DNA from: Prescottella agglutinans
Lineage (GTDB): Bacteria; Actinomycetota; Actinomycetes; Mycobacteriales; Mycobacteriaceae
DNA: 64,000 bases
Direction: 5' to 3'
Assembly (NCBI RefSeq): GCF_004011865.1
Contig: NZ_RKLP01000009.1
Span: forward strand, 215,349 to 279,348
Every line of letters begins with the position of its first letter. Position 1 is the stretch's first letter. The notes below the pieces were generated by a model that had not been told where the DNA came from, ran no database searches, and saw only the letters and a list, made by a program, of their open reading frames with translations. Positions 48,191-61,507 of this stretch are shown in pieces. A program made the translations under genes and the position numbers.

Positions 48191-48424
48191 ATGAAGGCTG
48201 GAATCCACCCCGAATACGTTGCGACCACCGTCGTGTGCGGTTGCGGCAACACGTTCGAGACCCACAGCACCGCGCAGAGCGGACGGATCACCGTCGAAGT
48301 TTGCTCGCAGTGCCACCCGTTCTACACCGGCAAGCAGAAGATCCTCGACACCGGCGGACGCGTCGCTCGCTTCGAGGCTCGCTACGGCAAGCGTGCCCCC
48401 AAGAAGGCCGCTGCCGACCAGTAG
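48191..48424 (+). CDS. rpmE: 50S ribosomal protein L31 (zinc form)
   Basis: 77 residues, ATG with AAGGGA upstream. Zinc ligands Cys16, Cys18, Cys38 and Cys41 ([19 protein letters not shown]) mark the C+ paralogue, which can release zinc when replaced by a C- form. The C-terminus is Lys/Ala-rich. Stands alone between rho and prfA, with its own terminator. Confidence 0.97.
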   Translation: MKAGIHPEYVATTVVCGCGNTFETHSTAQSGRITVEVCSQCHPFYTGKQKILDTGGRVARFEARYGKRAPKKAAADQ

Positions 48425-48431
48425 CTGCCCC

Positions 48432-48476
48432 GCCGACGCCCGTCCTGCGAACCGCAGGCCGGGCGTCGGCTTTTTT
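48432..48476 (+). terminator. Rho-independent terminator after rpmE
   Basis: GCCGACGCCCG (48432-48442) pairs with CGGGCGTCGGC (48460-48470), with an inner CCTGCG/CGCAGG helix, followed by TTTTTT (48471-48476). The clearest intrinsic terminator in the window. Confidence 0.95.
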
Positions 48477-48571
48477 GTGCCGTCCCCGAACCCCGCTTTG
48501 CGCGCTTGCCGCCGTTCGGAGGGCCTCGACAACACCGACAAGTGCGCGAATCGCGGAAACAGGAGCCAACC

Positions 48572-49651
48572 ATGGCAGGGACGACGCAGCCGTCGGCGAT
48601 CGACGACATCCTGGCCGAGCACGCGGGTCTGGAGCAGCAACTCGCTGATCCGGCGTTGCACAACGATCCGGCAGCGGCGCGCAAGGCGGGTAAGCGCTTT
48701 GCCGAACTCGCACCTGTCATGGCCACCTATGCCAAGCTCACGGCCGCGCAGGAGGACCTCGAAGCGGCCCGTGAACTGGCCGCCGACGATTCCGCTTTCG
48801 CCGCCGAGGTTCCGGTCCTCGAGGAGACGGTGGCCGAACTCGACAAGACGCTCACCGATCTGCTCGCCCCGCGTGACCCGCACGACGCCGACGACGTCGT
48901 GCTCGAACTCAAGTCCGGTGAGGGCGGCGAGGAGTCCGCGCTGTTCGCCTCCGATCTCGCGCGCATGTACGTCCGGTACGCGGAGCGCGCCGGGTGGCGT
49001 GTCGAGATCCTCGACGCCACCGTGTCCGACCTCGGCGGCTACAAGGACGCGACGATCTCGATCAAGTCGAAGGGCGACGTCCGTGACGGCGTCTGGTCGC
49101 GCCTCAAGTTCGAGGGCGGCGTGCACCGCGTGCAGCGCGTTCCGGTGACGGAGTCGCAGGGCCGCGTCCACACCTCGGCGGCGGGTGTCCTGATCTACCC
49201 CGAGCCCGAAGAGGTCGAGGAGGTGCAGATCGACGAGACCGACCTGCGCATCGACGTCTATCGGTCGTCGGGCAAGGGCGGCCAGGGCGTCAACACCACC
49301 GACTCCGCGGTCCGTATCACCCACCTGCCGACGGGCATCGTCGTGACCTGCCAGAACGAGCGCTCACAGCTGCAGAACAAGGCTCGCGCCATGCAGGTGC
49401 TCGCGGCGCGACTGCAGGCCGCTGCGGAGGAAGCCGCGGATGCCGAGGCGTCCGCCGGCCGCCAGAGCCAGATCCGCACGGTCGACCGCTCGGAGCGCAT
49501 CCGCACCTACAACTTCCCCGAGAACCGCATCACCGATCACCGCATCGGGTTCAAGGCGCACAACCTCGATGCCGTGCTCGACGGCGACATGGGCGCCCTG
49601 CTCGACGCCCTCGGCCAGGCCGACCGGGAGGCCCGCCTCGCCGCGGAGTGA
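48572..49651 (+). CDS. prfA: Peptide chain release factor 1
   Basis: 359 residues from ATG 48572 (MAGTTQPSA) with AGGAG 6 nt upstream; a longer frame back to 48506 is not supported. The GGQ catalytic loop is in [12 protein letters not shown], and the tail has [13 protein letters not shown]. Recognises UAG and UAA. The order prfA then prmC fits, since PrmC methylates the Gln of GGQ, although a reversed small gene separates them here. Confidence 0.97.
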   Translation: MAGTTQPSAIDDILAEHAGLEQQLADPALHNDPAAARKAGKRFAELAPVMATYAKLTAAQEDLEAARELAADDSAFAAEVPVLEETVAELDKTLTDLLAPRDPHDADDVVLELKSGEGGEESALFASDLARMYVRYAERAGWRVEILDATVSDLGGYKDATISIKSKGDVRDGVWSRLKFEGGVHRVQRVPVTESQGRVHTSAAGVLIYPEPEEVEEVQIDETDLRIDVYRSSGKGGQGVNTTDSAVRITHLPTGIVVTCQNERSQLQNKARAMQVLAARLQAAAEEAADAEASAGRQSQIRTVDRSERIRTYNFPENRITDHRIGFKAHNLDAVLDGDMGALLDALGQADREARLAAE

Positions 49652-49657
49652 GCGGCG

Positions 49658-50065
49658 TCAGGGCACGACGGTCGTCGCGACACCGCCCTGCACGAGGACG
49701 CACGGCTGGCCGGCGCCGTTCGTGTAGACACCGTCGAGGACGGTGACGACGGTGCCGGGGCCGGTGTCGGCAACGAACTCGGCCCGGCTGCCGGTGTTGG
49801 TGAGTGTGGCGATGCCGTTGGCGCCGGTGCTGGTGTTCGTCCAGACGACCCGGCCCCCGCCGGCCGGCGGGCCTTCGGGGACGCTGATCAGGAGTCGACC
49901 GCCCGGTAGGGGAGTGGCGTCGGCCGGGGCCATCCCGTTGGGGCAGATGGCAGGGGCGGGTTGCACGTTGAACGGCGCGGCGAGCGCGATCGCCGGTCCG
50001 ATCGACACGGTGGCAGTGGTGAGAAATGCGGCGGCGAGAACGCGGGCCGCGGTGGCGGAGAACAT
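49658..50065 (-). CDS. Secreted hypothetical protein
   Basis: 135 residues, ATG 50065. A signal peptide covers about the first 29 residues (FSATAARVLAAAFLTTATVSIGP in part, cleavage after ALA). The mature part has two Cys (AICPNG and QPCVLV), probably one disulfide, and is Gly/Thr/Val-rich, likely beta. No family recognised. It lies between prfA and prmC on the opposite strand, with only 6 nt between its stop and that of prfA. Confidence 0.75.
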   Translation of the reverse strand: MFSATAARVLAAAFLTTATVSIGPAIALAAPFNVQPAPAICPNGMAPADATPLPGGRLLISVPEGPPAGGGRVVWTNTSTGANGIATLTNTGSRAEFVADTGPGTVVTVLDGVYTNGAGQPCVLVQGGVATTVVP

Positions 50066-50206
50066 GGGACGTTCCTTAGTCCGACCTCGGTCTGACGATA
50101 TTCAGACCGGTCGCATTTTATCTCCGATGGGCGCCCGAAAGACGGGACGCAAGCCGACCGGCACCTATCCGTGCTGTGTCCGTGACCCACGTGGCAGGCT
50201 GTACCC

Positions 50207-51100
50207 GTGAGTCGACAACCTCTCCGCCTGGCCATCATCGAGGCAGCCGCCGAGTTGGAACGGGCGGGGGTTCCCTCGGCCCGCGTGGACGCCGAACTGC
50301 TCGCCGCGCACCTGCTCGGCGTGGAACGTACCCGACTGGGCCTAGTGCCGCTCGTCGATCCGTCGGTCATCGAGGAGTACCGCGCACTGGTCGCCCGCCG
50401 CGCGGAGCGAATCCCACTGCAGTACATCACCGGTTCGACGGCGATGGGCAACATCTCGCTCGAGGTGGGGCCCGGGGTGTTCGTGCCGCGCCCGGAGACC
50501 GAGCTGCTGCTCGCGTGGGCGCTCGCCGAGCTCGAGGCGTGCGGCCGACGTGCGCCGGTGGTGATCGACCTGTGCACCGGATCCGGGGCGCTCGCCCTCG
50601 CGATCGCGCACGCCCGCCCCGACGCCGTCGTGCACGCCGTGGAACTCGAACCGCGCGCGCTGGCGTGGGCCCGCCGCAACGCCGATCGTCGCGGGGCGGC
50701 CGGGGATACCCCGATCAACCTGGTGCAGGGCGACGTCACCGACCGCGGTCTGCTGACCGCACTCGAGGGCGGCGTCGACCTGATCGTGTCCAATCCGCCG
50801 TACATCCCGGAAGGCGCGGTGCTCGATCCCGAGGTCGCCGATCACGATCCGCACTCGGCGCTGTTCGGCGGCGCCGACGGTCTGTCCGTGATCAAGCCCA
50901 TGATCAACAACATCGCGAGGTGGCTGCGAATCGGCGGCGTCGTCGGCATCGAGCACGACGACACCAACGGTTCACAGGTCGCGGAGTTGTTCCGGTCCCG
51001 TCGCGTGTTCGGTCACGTGGTCGAGCATCCGGACCTCGCGGGCCGTCCCCGTTTCGTCGTGGCGCAGCGCGTCGCGACGGATGTCGAGGCGGCGCGATGA
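50207..51100 (+). CDS. prmC: Release factor glutamine methyltransferase
   Basis: 297 residues, GTG start. N-terminal helical domain, then the SAM-binding domain with VIDLCTGSGALALAIA and the catalytic NPPY in IVSNPPYIPEG. Methylates the Gln of the GGQ motif in release factors 1 and 2. CAGGCT ends 6 nt before GTG and no ribosome site is seen. Confidence 0.96.
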   Translation: MSRQPLRLAIIEAAAELERAGVPSARVDAELLAAHLLGVERTRLGLVPLVDPSVIEEYRALVARRAERIPLQYITGSTAMGNISLEVGPGVFVPRPETELLLAWALAELEACGRRAPVVIDLCTGSGALALAIAHARPDAVVHAVELEPRALAWARRNADRRGAAGDTPINLVQGDVTDRGLLTALEGGVDLIVSNPPYIPEGAVLDPEVADHDPHSALFGGADGLSVIKPMINNIARWLRIGGVVGIEHDDTNGSQVAELFRSRRVFGHVVEHPDLAGRPRFVVAQRVATDVEAAR

Positions 51101-51133
51101 CGGCGGCTCGAACGTGAGTGCAAGGATGGGGGA

Positions 51134-51796
51134 GTGAGCACTGTCTACGACTGCAAGGATCCCGACAACCGCGAAGCAGGACTGACCGCCGCGAAGAACG
51201 CCCTCAAGGCCGGTCGGCTCGTCGTCCTCCCGACGGACACCGTGTACGGCCTGGGCGCCGACGCGTTCGACGGCGATGCCGTCGCGAGCCTGCTGCGCGC
51301 GAAGGGTCGCGGTCGTGACATGCCGGTACCCGTCCTGGTCGGCTCGTGGACCACGATCGACGGTCTCGTCTACTCGGTCCGCCCGCAGGCCCGGGACCTC
51401 ATCAAGGCGTTCTGGCCCGGTGGACTGAGCGTCGTTGTGCAGCAAGCGCCTTCGCTCGCGTGGGATCTCGGTGACAGCCGCGGCACCGTCATGCTCCGGA
51501 TGCCGCTGCACCCGGTCGCGCTCGACCTGCTGCGCGAGGTGGGGCCGATGGCGGTCTCGAGCGCGAACATCTCGGGACGACCCGCGGCCACGACCGTGGA
51601 CGAGGCGAGGGACCAGTTGGGCGGTGCGGCCAGCGTCTACCTCGACGGTGGACCGGCCACGCATGCCGTCGCCTCGACGATCGTCGACCTCACCGCGGAC
51701 GAGCCGCGGATCCTGCGCGAGGGTGCCGTCGCCGCGACCGACGTCGCCGAGGTGCTCGGCGTCACCGTCGAGAGCCTGCTCCCGGAGGGGAAGTGA
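51134..51796 (+). CDS. tsaC: Threonylcarbamoyl-AMP synthase (Sua5/YwlC/YrdC family)
   Basis: 220 residues, GTG with GGGGGAG close upstream. Motifs: VVLPTDTVYGLGADAF, the nucleotide-contact segment LRAKGRGRDMPVPVLV, and SSANISG. First enzyme of t6A37 tRNA modification, making threonylcarbamoyl-AMP from threonine, bicarbonate and ATP. It follows prmC by 33 nt, the standard actinobacterial arrangement. Confidence 0.95.
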   Translation: MSTVYDCKDPDNREAGLTAAKNALKAGRLVVLPTDTVYGLGADAFDGDAVASLLRAKGRGRDMPVPVLVGSWTTIDGLVYSVRPQARDLIKAFWPGGLSVVVQQAPSLAWDLGDSRGTVMLRMPLHPVALDLLREVGPMAVSSANISGRPAATTVDEARDQLGGAASVYLDGGPATHAVASTIVDLTADEPRILREGAVAATDVAEVLGVTVESLLPEGK

Positions 51797-51859
51797 CCGT
51801 GATCGAACGCGTCGCCCTCAATCACCTCGGTGGGCTGACGTGCCGGTAGCGTCGTCGAG

Positions 51860-53038
51860 GTGAGTTCTGCGGATACGGCGGTGCTGGCGCTCGCCCAGGG
51901 AGGAAACGGGGCCGGTGTCCCGCTGCGTGAACTGCTGCTGGTGCTGTTCACGGCGGCTGTGGTCACGTTCCTCGGGACCGGTGCGGTCCGGGTGGTCGCC
52001 ATCCGGTTCGGGGCCGTTGCGGTGCCGCGCGATCGCGACGTGCACGTCCAGCCCATACCGCGACTGGGCGGCGTCGGCATGTACATCGGCATGCTCGTCG
52101 CGCTGCTCTTCGCGCAGCAACTCCCCGCCCTGACCCGCGGGTTCGAGTTCACCACCGACATCAGTGCCGTGCTGGTCGCGGGTTTCGTGATCGTGCTCGT
52201 CGGCATCATCGACGACCGTTGGGGGCTCGACGCCCTCACCAAGTTCGTCGGTCAGGTCACCGCGGCCGGAATCCTCGCGGTGATGGGGGTGAGCTGGTAC
52301 ATCATCTACCAGCCCTTCGGTGACACCACCGTGATCCTCGATCAACTCCAGGCGGGTCTGGTGACCGTCGCGGTGACGGTCGTGATGATCAACGCGATGA
52401 ACTTCGTCGACGGACTCGACGGTCTGGCCGCCGGGCTGGGTCTCATCGCCTCGCTCGCGATCTGTGCCTTCTCGGTGGGGCTGCTGCACGACCAGGGCGG
52501 CGACGTCAGTGCATATCCACCGGCGATGATCGCGGCCGCGCTCGCCGGCGCCTGCCTCGGCTTCCTGCCGCACAATTTCCAGCCCGCGCGGATCTTCATG
52601 GGCGACTCGGGGTCGATGCTGATCGGTCTGACCCTGGCCGCCGTGTCGACGAGCGCATCGGGCCGGATCAGTCTGAGCGCGTACGGATCCCGTGACCTGT
52701 TGGGTCTGCTCACGCCGCTCCTGCTCGTCAGTGCCGTCATGTTCATCCCGATCCTCGACCTGTTGCTCGCGATCGTCCGGAGGACGCGGGCCGGCGTCAG
52801 CCCGTTCAGCCCCGACAAGATGCATCTGCACCACCGGTTGATGCAGATCGGTCACTCGCACCGGCGCGTGGTCCTGCTGATCTACTTGTGGGTCGGTGTT
52901 CTCGCATTCGGCGCAGTCGGTTCGGCGCTCATCGACCGGCGTGTGGTCGTCCTACTGGTCGCGGCGGGGCTGGTGTTCGCGCTCGTGGTGACGGCGGTGC
53001 CGTCGTGGCGGGGGCTGCAGCAGGATCGCCGCCGGTAG
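51860..53038 (+). CDS. wecA: Decaprenyl-phosphate GlcNAc-1-phosphate transferase (WecA/Rfe type)
   Basis: 392 residues, GTG 51860. MraY/WecA-family membrane enzyme with about 11 helices. Catalytic motifs: GIIDDRWGLD (Asp pair, Mg), NAMNFVDGLDGLAAG, FMGDSGSMLIG and the His-rich loop KMHLHHRLMQIGHSHR. It starts the arabinogalactan linker by transferring GlcNAc-1-phosphate to decaprenyl phosphate. TAGCGT lies 7 nt before GTG, suggesting a leaderless mRNA. Position before atp matches Rv1302. Confidence 0.95.
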   Translation: MSSADTAVLALAQGGNGAGVPLRELLLVLFTAAVVTFLGTGAVRVVAIRFGAVAVPRDRDVHVQPIPRLGGVGMYIGMLVALLFAQQLPALTRGFEFTTDISAVLVAGFVIVLVGIIDDRWGLDALTKFVGQVTAAGILAVMGVSWYIIYQPFGDTTVILDQLQAGLVTVAVTVVMINAMNFVDGLDGLAAGLGLIASLAICAFSVGLLHDQGGDVSAYPPAMIAAALAGACLGFLPHNFQPARIFMGDSGSMLIGLTLAAVSTSASGRISLSAYGSRDLLGLLTPLLLVSAVMFIPILDLLLAIVRRTRAGVSPFSPDKMHLHHRLMQIGHSHRRVVLLIYLWVGVLAFGAVGSALIDRRVVVLLVAAGLVFALVVTAVPSWRGLQQDRRR

Positions 53039-53089
53039 CGAACGGCGGCGGCAGAGGCCCTCCACCGGTGTTCCTCTAACCTGGGTTCC

Positions 53090-53545
53090 GTGACTTCGAC
53101 GCCAGAGCCGTATTCCTCCGATCCCACCGCTGCACTCCGTCGCGGGCTCCGTTACGGAGTCCTCGGTCTGCTCGCGCTCGCGGTCGTCAGTGCGATCATC
53201 GCGAGCCTGTTCGCCGGTACGGCCGGATTGTGGGGTGCGCTGCTCGGTGCCGCGGTCGGCGGCGGATTCATCCTGTGCACGGCGCTGGCCGTGCTGCTGA
53301 CCGCGAAGCTGCCGGCGGTGACGGCGGGTGCGGTGCTGCTCGGAAGCTGGCTGCTGAAGATGATCCTGGCGATCACGGTGCTCGCGATCCTCGATCCGCT
53401 CGATTTCTACAACCGTCAGGCGATGGTGATCGTGATCGTGCTGTCGCTCGTGATCGTGCTGGGCGCCGAGACCTACGGTGTGCTGCAGACGAAGGTTCCG
53501 TACGTGACGCCGACCGAATCCGACGAGGATTCGGGGACGGCCTGA
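53090..53545 (+). CDS. AtpI-like membrane protein
   Basis: 151 residues with four hydrophobic segments (GVLGLLALAVVSAIIASLFAG and others; the last is MVIVIVLSLVIVLGAETYGV). It stands where atpI is found before atpB (Rv1303 position) and probably helps ATP synthase assembly or Mg handling. GTG start; TAACCT at 53077-53082 lies 7 nt before it and no ribosome site is present. Confidence 0.8.
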   Translation: MTSTPEPYSSDPTAALRRGLRYGVLGLLALAVVSAIIASLFAGTAGLWGALLGAAVGGGFILCTALAVLLTAKLPAVTAGAVLLGSWLLKMILAITVLAILDPLDFYNRQAMVIVIVLSLVIVLGAETYGVLQTKVPYVTPTESDEDSGTA

Positions 53546-53934
53546 CGGGTCCCGGGCATCGATTCCTGGAACATGTTCCAAAGTTCTGGGGTACCCCGTC
53601 TACACAACGTCGTAGATGTCTTGATAGTCTCTGGTCCAAGCAAGTGCGCAGATGCCGGGAAAGTCCAGATGGCCCGGCGTCCCGGTAGCGCTTGCAGGCG
53701 ACCGAGGCTGTCGGAGTTGCCCGGATTTCAGATTCGGGTGGGACCGCCCTCTAGTTGCCGAGTCGACGACAGTCGCCGACACCGACAGACGCCAGGACGG
53801 GTTCGCCCGAGTCTCCAGCTGCTGACGAATACGCGAGCCGACCTGGTCGACTTGTTAGATCGTCAATGTCCGATCGAACCGCAGACAGCGATGCCTGCGG
53901 CCGACTACGGGAGAGACCGCTGAGCGTCACCTTC
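53546..53934 (+). other. Leader region before atpB
   Basis: 389 nt without a convincing separate gene. It contains the perfect 14-bp palindrome TGGAACATGTTCCA (53567-53580) and lower-GC stretches such as the region 53600-53640. An in-frame extension upstream of atpB exists but has atypical composition and no ribosome site. Probably holds the atp promoter and an untranslated leader. Confidence 0.55.
53567..53580. promoter_or_regulatory. Palindrome upstream of the atp operon
   Basis: TGGAACATGTTCCA is a perfect 14-bp palindrome 22 nt after the AtpI-like stop. The half-sites GGAAC/GTTCC suggest a dimeric regulator; no family can be assigned. Confidence 0.5.
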
Positions 53935-54714
53935 ATGGCCGCGGGTGAATATCATCCGCCGTCACTCGATGATTTCTACCCGCCCGCAGTGCTGTTCGAG
54001 GGCACCGCCTTCGAGCTCGACCGTCTGATGCTGATCCGTCTGCTGATGTCGGGTCTGGTCGCACTGTTCTTCATCATCGCGATGCGTAGCCCGAAGATCG
54101 TTCCGCGCGGTGTCCAGAATGTCGCCGAGTACGCGCTCGATTTCGTTCGGATCAACATCGCCGAAGAGATCCTCGGCAAGGAACAGGGCAAGCGCTTCCT
54201 GCCGGTCATCACGACCATCTTCTTCATCGTGTTGGCCAGCAATATCGCGAGTGTCACGCCTTTCTTGAACATCTCGCCGAACGCGCGAATCGGTATGCCA
54301 CTCGTGCTCGCTGCGCTGGCATACATCACGTTCAACTACGTGGGCATCAAGAAGTACGGCTTCTTCAAGTACGTCAAGTCGAGCGTCGTGGTCCCGGGCG
54401 TGCCGCTGCCGCTGCACTTCCTGCTGATTCCGATCGAGTTCCTCTCGACCTTCGTGCTCCGGCCGTTCACCCTGATGGTCCGACTCATGGCCAACATGCT
54501 GGCCGGGCACATCCTGCTGGTGCTCTTCTTCAGCGCCACGCAGTACTTCTTCTTCACCTCCGGTGGGTTCCAGGCGATCTTCGGCGTGCCGTCGATCATC
54601 GCCGGCGTCGCGATGACGTTCTTCGAACTCCTGGTGATCGGCCTGCAGGCATACGTGTTTGCACTGCTCACCGCGGTGTACATCGACCTGGCACTCCACG
54701 CCGACTCGCACTGA
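53935..54714 (+). CDS. atpB: ATP synthase F0 subunit a
   Basis: 259 residues from ATG 53935 (MAAGEYHPP). Six-helix proton-channel subunit; the essential Arg lies in LRPFTLMVRLMANMLAG, and a second half-channel helix is near FFELLVIGLQAYVFALLTAVYI. A GGGAGAG site at 53909-53915 is too far for this ATG but well placed for an in-frame CTG at 53920, which would give LSVTFMAAGEYH; the true start may be that CTG. First gene of atpBEFHAGDC. Confidence 0.95.
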   Translation: MAAGEYHPPSLDDFYPPAVLFEGTAFELDRLMLIRLLMSGLVALFFIIAMRSPKIVPRGVQNVAEYALDFVRINIAEEILGKEQGKRFLPVITTIFFIVLASNIASVTPFLNISPNARIGMPLVLAALAYITFNYVGIKKYGFFKYVKSSVVVPGVPLPLHFLLIPIEFLSTFVLRPFTLMVRLMANMLAGHILLVLFFSATQYFFFTSGGFQAIFGVPSIIAGVAMTFFELLVIGLQAYVFALLTAVYIDLALHADSH

Positions 54715-54730
54715 CCAGTCACATCGATAG

Positions 54731-55036
<306 letters not shown>

Positions 55037-55045
55037 GAACACACC

Positions 55046-55606
55046 ATGTCAACCACCATCGCATTGCTCGCGGCCGAGGGGGAGGAACACAACCCCCTCC
55101 TGCCCGCGACGTATGACATCACTTGGTCGATCGTTGCCCTGGTGGTCGTCGGGTTCGTCTTCTGGAAGTTCGTTCTTCCGATGTTCCAGAAGGTTCTCGC
55201 CGAGCGCACCGAGCAGATCGACGGCGGCATCAAGCGTGCCGAAGAGGCTCAGGCCGAGGCCAAGGCCGCGCTGGAGCAGTACCATGCCCAGCTCGCCGAG
55301 GCTCGCACCGAGGCCGCACAGATCCGCGAGGAAGCACGTACTCAGGGCCAGCAGATCATCGCTGAGATGAAGGCACAGGCTCAGGAGGAAAGCGACCGCA
55401 TCGTCGCCGCCGGTCACAGCCAGCTGGTCGCACAGCGCCAGCAGATCGTGACCGAGCTGCGGGCCGACCTCGGCAAGACCGCGGTCGACCTGGCCGAGAA
55501 GGTCATCGGTGAGTCGCTGGCCGACGACGTCAAGCGCGCCGGAACGGTCGATCGCTTCCTCAACGAGCTGGACGCAGTCAGCGCCGATTCCGCAGCAGGA
55601 AAGTGA
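55046..55606 (+). CDS. atpF: ATP synthase F0 subunit b
   Basis: 186 residues: a short outside segment, one membrane helix ([23 protein letters not shown], near residues 25-47) and a long charged coiled coil ([19 protein letters not shown]...) forming the peripheral stalk. It starts 10 nt after atpE. Confidence 0.95.
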   Translation: MSTTIALLAAEGEEHNPLLPATYDITWSIVALVVVGFVFWKFVLPMFQKVLAERTEQIDGGIKRAEEAQAEAKAALEQYHAQLAEARTEAAQIREEARTQGQQIIAEMKAQAQEESDRIVAAGHSQLVAQRQQIVTELRADLGKTAVDLAEKVIGESLADDVKRAGTVDRFLNELDAVSADSAAGK

Positions 55607-55611
55607 GCACC

Positions 55612-56436
55612 ATGTACGCAGCGAGCCGTGAAGCCCTGACGCAGACCCGTGCTGCGCTCACCGCGGCGTTGGATTCCGTTTCCCCCGGCGCGGCCACTGC
55701 GGCCGCGGCGCAGGCCGGATCCGAGCTGTTCTCGGTGGTCGAGGTTCTCGACGGCCAGCGCACTCTCCGGAGTGCGCTCGCCGACGCGTCCACGTCCGCC
55801 GCTGCTCGACAGGGCCTGGCCCGCCAGGTGTTCTCGGGGAAGGTCGGCGCCGAGGCGCTGGCAGCCCTCGAGACCGCCGCGGGCCAGGACTGGTCGGCTT
55901 CGGCGGATCTGCTGAACTCGCTGGTCACGGTCGGACGTGAGTCCCTGCTTCGTGCCGCGGCGGATCAGAACCAGAGCGACACGGTCGAGGACGAGCTCTT
56001 CCGCCTCGGCCGCATCGTTGCCGGAAATCCGCAGCTGGAGCAGGCCCTTTCGGATCGTTCGACGCCCGTCGCCGGCAAGCGCGAGCTGCTGTCGAAGCTG
56101 CTGTACGGCAAGGTCACCGCGATCACGGAGGCCCTCGCCATCCAGGCCGTGGGTCGCCTGCGGACCGCTCCCGCGGACGCGCTCGACGAGCTGTCGGCCC
56201 TGGCCGCGGCTCAGCGAGACAAGGCCGTTGCGCACGTGCGTAGCGCCTCTGCGTTGTCGAGTGAGCAGGTCGAGCGGCTCGCGGCGACGCTGACCCGCAC
56301 CTACGGCAAGCCCGTCACCGTGCACGTGGAGGTCGAACCGACCCTCCTCAGCGGCATGGTCGTCCGGGTGGGCCACGAGGTCATCGACGGGAGCGCGGCC
56401 GGTCGCCTCGCTGCCCTGCGGAAGACCTTCAAGTAG
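55612..56436 (+). CDS. atpH: ATP synthase F1 subunit delta
   Basis: 274 residues from ATG 55612 (MYAASREAL) with GGAAAG 8 nt upstream; GTG 55603 overlaps the atpF stop but has no spaced ribosome site. Longer than the 180-residue typical delta, as in other actinobacteria, with an extra N-terminal helical region. The C-terminal [23 protein letters not shown] block is the conserved delta signature. Links F1 to the peripheral stalk. Confidence 0.93.
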   Translation: MYAASREALTQTRAALTAALDSVSPGAATAAAAQAGSELFSVVEVLDGQRTLRSALADASTSAAARQGLARQVFSGKVGAEALAALETAAGQDWSASADLLNSLVTVGRESLLRAAADQNQSDTVEDELFRLGRIVAGNPQLEQALSDRSTPVAGKRELLSKLLYGKVTAITEALAIQAVGRLRTAPADALDELSALAAAQRDKAVAHVRSASALSSEQVERLAATLTRTYGKPVTVHVEVEPTLLSGMVVRVGHEVIDGSAAGRLAALRKTFK

Positions 56437-56497
56437 CCGACGACCGAACACATACTCCCGATCTTTTCGAAGACCAGATACCGAGAGCAGGAAAAAC

Positions 56498-58141
<1,644 letters not shown>

Positions 58142-58189
58142 GCGTGGACCCCATGACTCAGCGTCACCCGAAGGGAGAGTGATCGATCG

Positions 58190-59170
58190 ATGGCAAGCAT
58201 CCGCGAACTGCGTTCTCGCATCAAGTCGGTCAACTCGACCAAGAAGATCACCAAGGCGCAGGAACTGATCGCGACCTCGCGCATCACCAAGGCGCAGGCC
58301 CGGGTTGCGGCTTCCAAGCCGTACGCCGAGGAGATCACCAAGGTGCTCTCCGAACTGGCCAGCGCCTCGGCGTCGCTCGATCATCCGCTGCTCAACGAGC
58401 GGGCGAACCCGAAGCGTGCTGCCGTCCTGGTCGTCACCAGCGACCGCGGTATGTGTGGCGGTTACAACTCCAATGCCCTCAAGGAGGCGGAGGAGCTGTT
58501 CCAGCTGCTGCGCTCCGAGGGCAAGGAGCCCGTGATCTACGTGCTCGGCTCGAAGGGCCTCGGCTACTACACGTTCCGTGGTCGCAACATCGGTGGTGCG
58601 TGGACCGGCTTCTCCCAGGAGCCCGGCTACGCGGATGCCGCCAAGGCGAGCCGTCACCTGGTCGAGCTGTTCATGGCCGGATCCGGCACCGAGGTCGAGG
58701 CCCCGAACGGGGAAGGCACGATCGAGGGCGTCGACGAGCTCCACATCGTCTACACGCGCTTCGTCTCGATGCTGACCCAGAAGCCGGAAGTCCGGCGGAT
58801 GGCCCCGCTCGAGGTGGACTACGCCGAGGATCACATCGAGCTGGGCGAGGACATGCTGTCCAACGGCCAGCACGACGGCAAGTCGGGTCCGGTGGCCGGC
58901 TACGACTTCGAGCCCGAGGCCGGCACGCTGCTGTCGGCTCTGCTGCCGAAGTACGTCAGCACGCGTATCTACTCCGCTCTGCTGGACTCCGCCGCCTCGG
59001 AGTCTGCCGCCCGTCGTACCGCCATGAAGGCCGCGACGGATAATGCGAACGAACTGGTGAACACCCTGAGCCGTCAGGCAAACCAGGCTCGCCAGGCCCA
59101 GATCACCCAGGAAATCAGCGAGATCGTCGGTGGCGCGAATGCGCTGGCCTCGAGCGCAGGAAGTGACTAG
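58190..59170 (+). CDS. atpG: ATP synthase F1 subunit gamma
   Basis: 326 residues. N-terminal rotor helix ([20 protein letters not shown]) and C-terminal helix ([34 protein letters not shown]) form the central coiled coil; [14 protein letters not shown] is the conserved middle. An insert near residues 165-180 ([16 protein letters not shown]) corresponds to the gamma loop of actinobacteria. Confidence 0.97.
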   Translation: MASIRELRSRIKSVNSTKKITKAQELIATSRITKAQARVAASKPYAEEITKVLSELASASASLDHPLLNERANPKRAAVLVVTSDRGMCGGYNSNALKEAEELFQLLRSEGKEPVIYVLGSKGLGYYTFRGRNIGGAWTGFSQEPGYADAAKASRHLVELFMAGSGTEVEAPNGEGTIEGVDELHIVYTRFVSMLTQKPEVRRMAPLEVDYAEDHIELGEDMLSNGQHDGKSGPVAGYDFEPEAGTLLSALLPKYVSTRIYSALLDSAASESAARRTAMKAATDNANELVNTLSRQANQARQAQITQEISEIVGGANALASSAGSD

Positions 59171-60622
<1,452 letters not shown>

Positions 60623-60628
60623 ACCGAC

Positions 60629-60997
60629 ATGGCTGAGATGACCGTTGAACTCGTTGCCGTCGAGCAGCGACTCTGGTCGGGATCGGCGAAGCTCGTCAGC
60701 GCCCAGACGACCGAGGGCGAGATCGGTGTCATGCCCGGGCATGAGCCGGTCCTCGGACAGCTGGTGGAAGGCGGCGTGGTTGCGATCACGACCGTCGACG
60801 GCGAGCGTGTGGTCGCAGCCGTGCACGGCGGTTTCCTCTCGGTGACCGCCACCACGGTGACGATCCTGGCCGAGTCCGCGGACATGGCACAGGACGTCGA
60901 CGTCGAGGCGGCCAAGGCCGTCCTGGCGGAGACCACCGAAGACCTCGAGGCGATCGCGGTCGCCAAGGGTCAGCTGCGTGCGGTCGAGCGCGCCTAG
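60629..60997 (+). CDS. atpC: ATP synthase F1 subunit epsilon
   Basis: 122 residues: a beta sandwich ([40 protein letters not shown] in segments) and a short C-terminal helical part ([28 protein letters not shown] in part). The C-terminal domain is shorter than in E. coli, as in mycobacteria. Ends the atp operon proper. Confidence 0.95.
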   Translation: MAEMTVELVAVEQRLWSGSAKLVSAQTTEGEIGVMPGHEPVLGQLVEGGVVAITTVDGERVVAAVHGGFLSVTATTVTILAESADMAQDVDVEAAKAVLAETTEDLEAIAVAKGQLRAVERA

Positions 60998-61033
60998 TCA
61001 GTTCACGACGAGCCGCGACGGAGCCGACGAGCA

Positions 61034-61468
61034 GTGACGATCGGGATGGTAGTTCTCATCATTCTGGTCGTTCTGCTCGCGGCCTTCGTCGCGGCTTTCG
61101 TGTATCGACTGACAGTGTTGCGCCGGGGTGGTACCGCGGCGATCCTGCGGATCACGCCCGCGCCCGGCGGTAGCGGCTGGCGCCACGGGGTGGTGCGGTA
61201 CGGCGAGGATTCGCTCGTCTTCTACAAGTTGTCGAGCCTGCGTCCGGGACCGGACACCCGGATGAGCCGGCAGGGTATCGAGGTCGGCGCCCGGCGCGGT
61301 CCGGTCGGCAACGAGTACGACATCATGACCGACGAGATCGTGATTCTCGAGATTGCCGACGGGGACCGCACGTACGAGATCGCTCTCGATCGTGGCGCAC
61401 TGACCGCGTTCCTGTCGTGGGTGGAGTCGAGGCCGTCGGGACGCTCCATGCGGGGGCGCCCGGCCTGA
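61034..61468 (+). CDS. DUF2550 membrane-anchored protein
   Basis: 144 residues, GTG start 36 nt after atpC. One N-terminal membrane helix (IGMVVLIILVVLLAAFVAAFV) followed by a beta-rich domain (AAILRITPAPGG, WRHGVVRYGEDSLVFYKLSSL). Same place as Rv1312 after atpC in mycobacteria. Function unknown; probably transcribed with atp. A terminator follows at 61508-61533. Confidence 0.88.
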   Translation: MTIGMVVLIILVVLLAAFVAAFVYRLTVLRRGGTAAILRITPAPGGSGWRHGVVRYGEDSLVFYKLSSLRPGPDTRMSRQGIEVGARRGPVGNEYDIMTDEIVILEIADGDRTYEIALDRGALTAFLSWVESRPSGRSMRGRPA

Positions 61469-61507
61469 GCCGGTGGCTCCGGGTGAACGACGACGATCCG
61501 ATATGAC

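Noticed and set aside
53567..53580. LexA/SOS box in front of atp
   Set aside because: Actinobacterial LexA sites need GAAC-N4-GTTC; here the spacer between GAAC and GTTC is only 2 nt.
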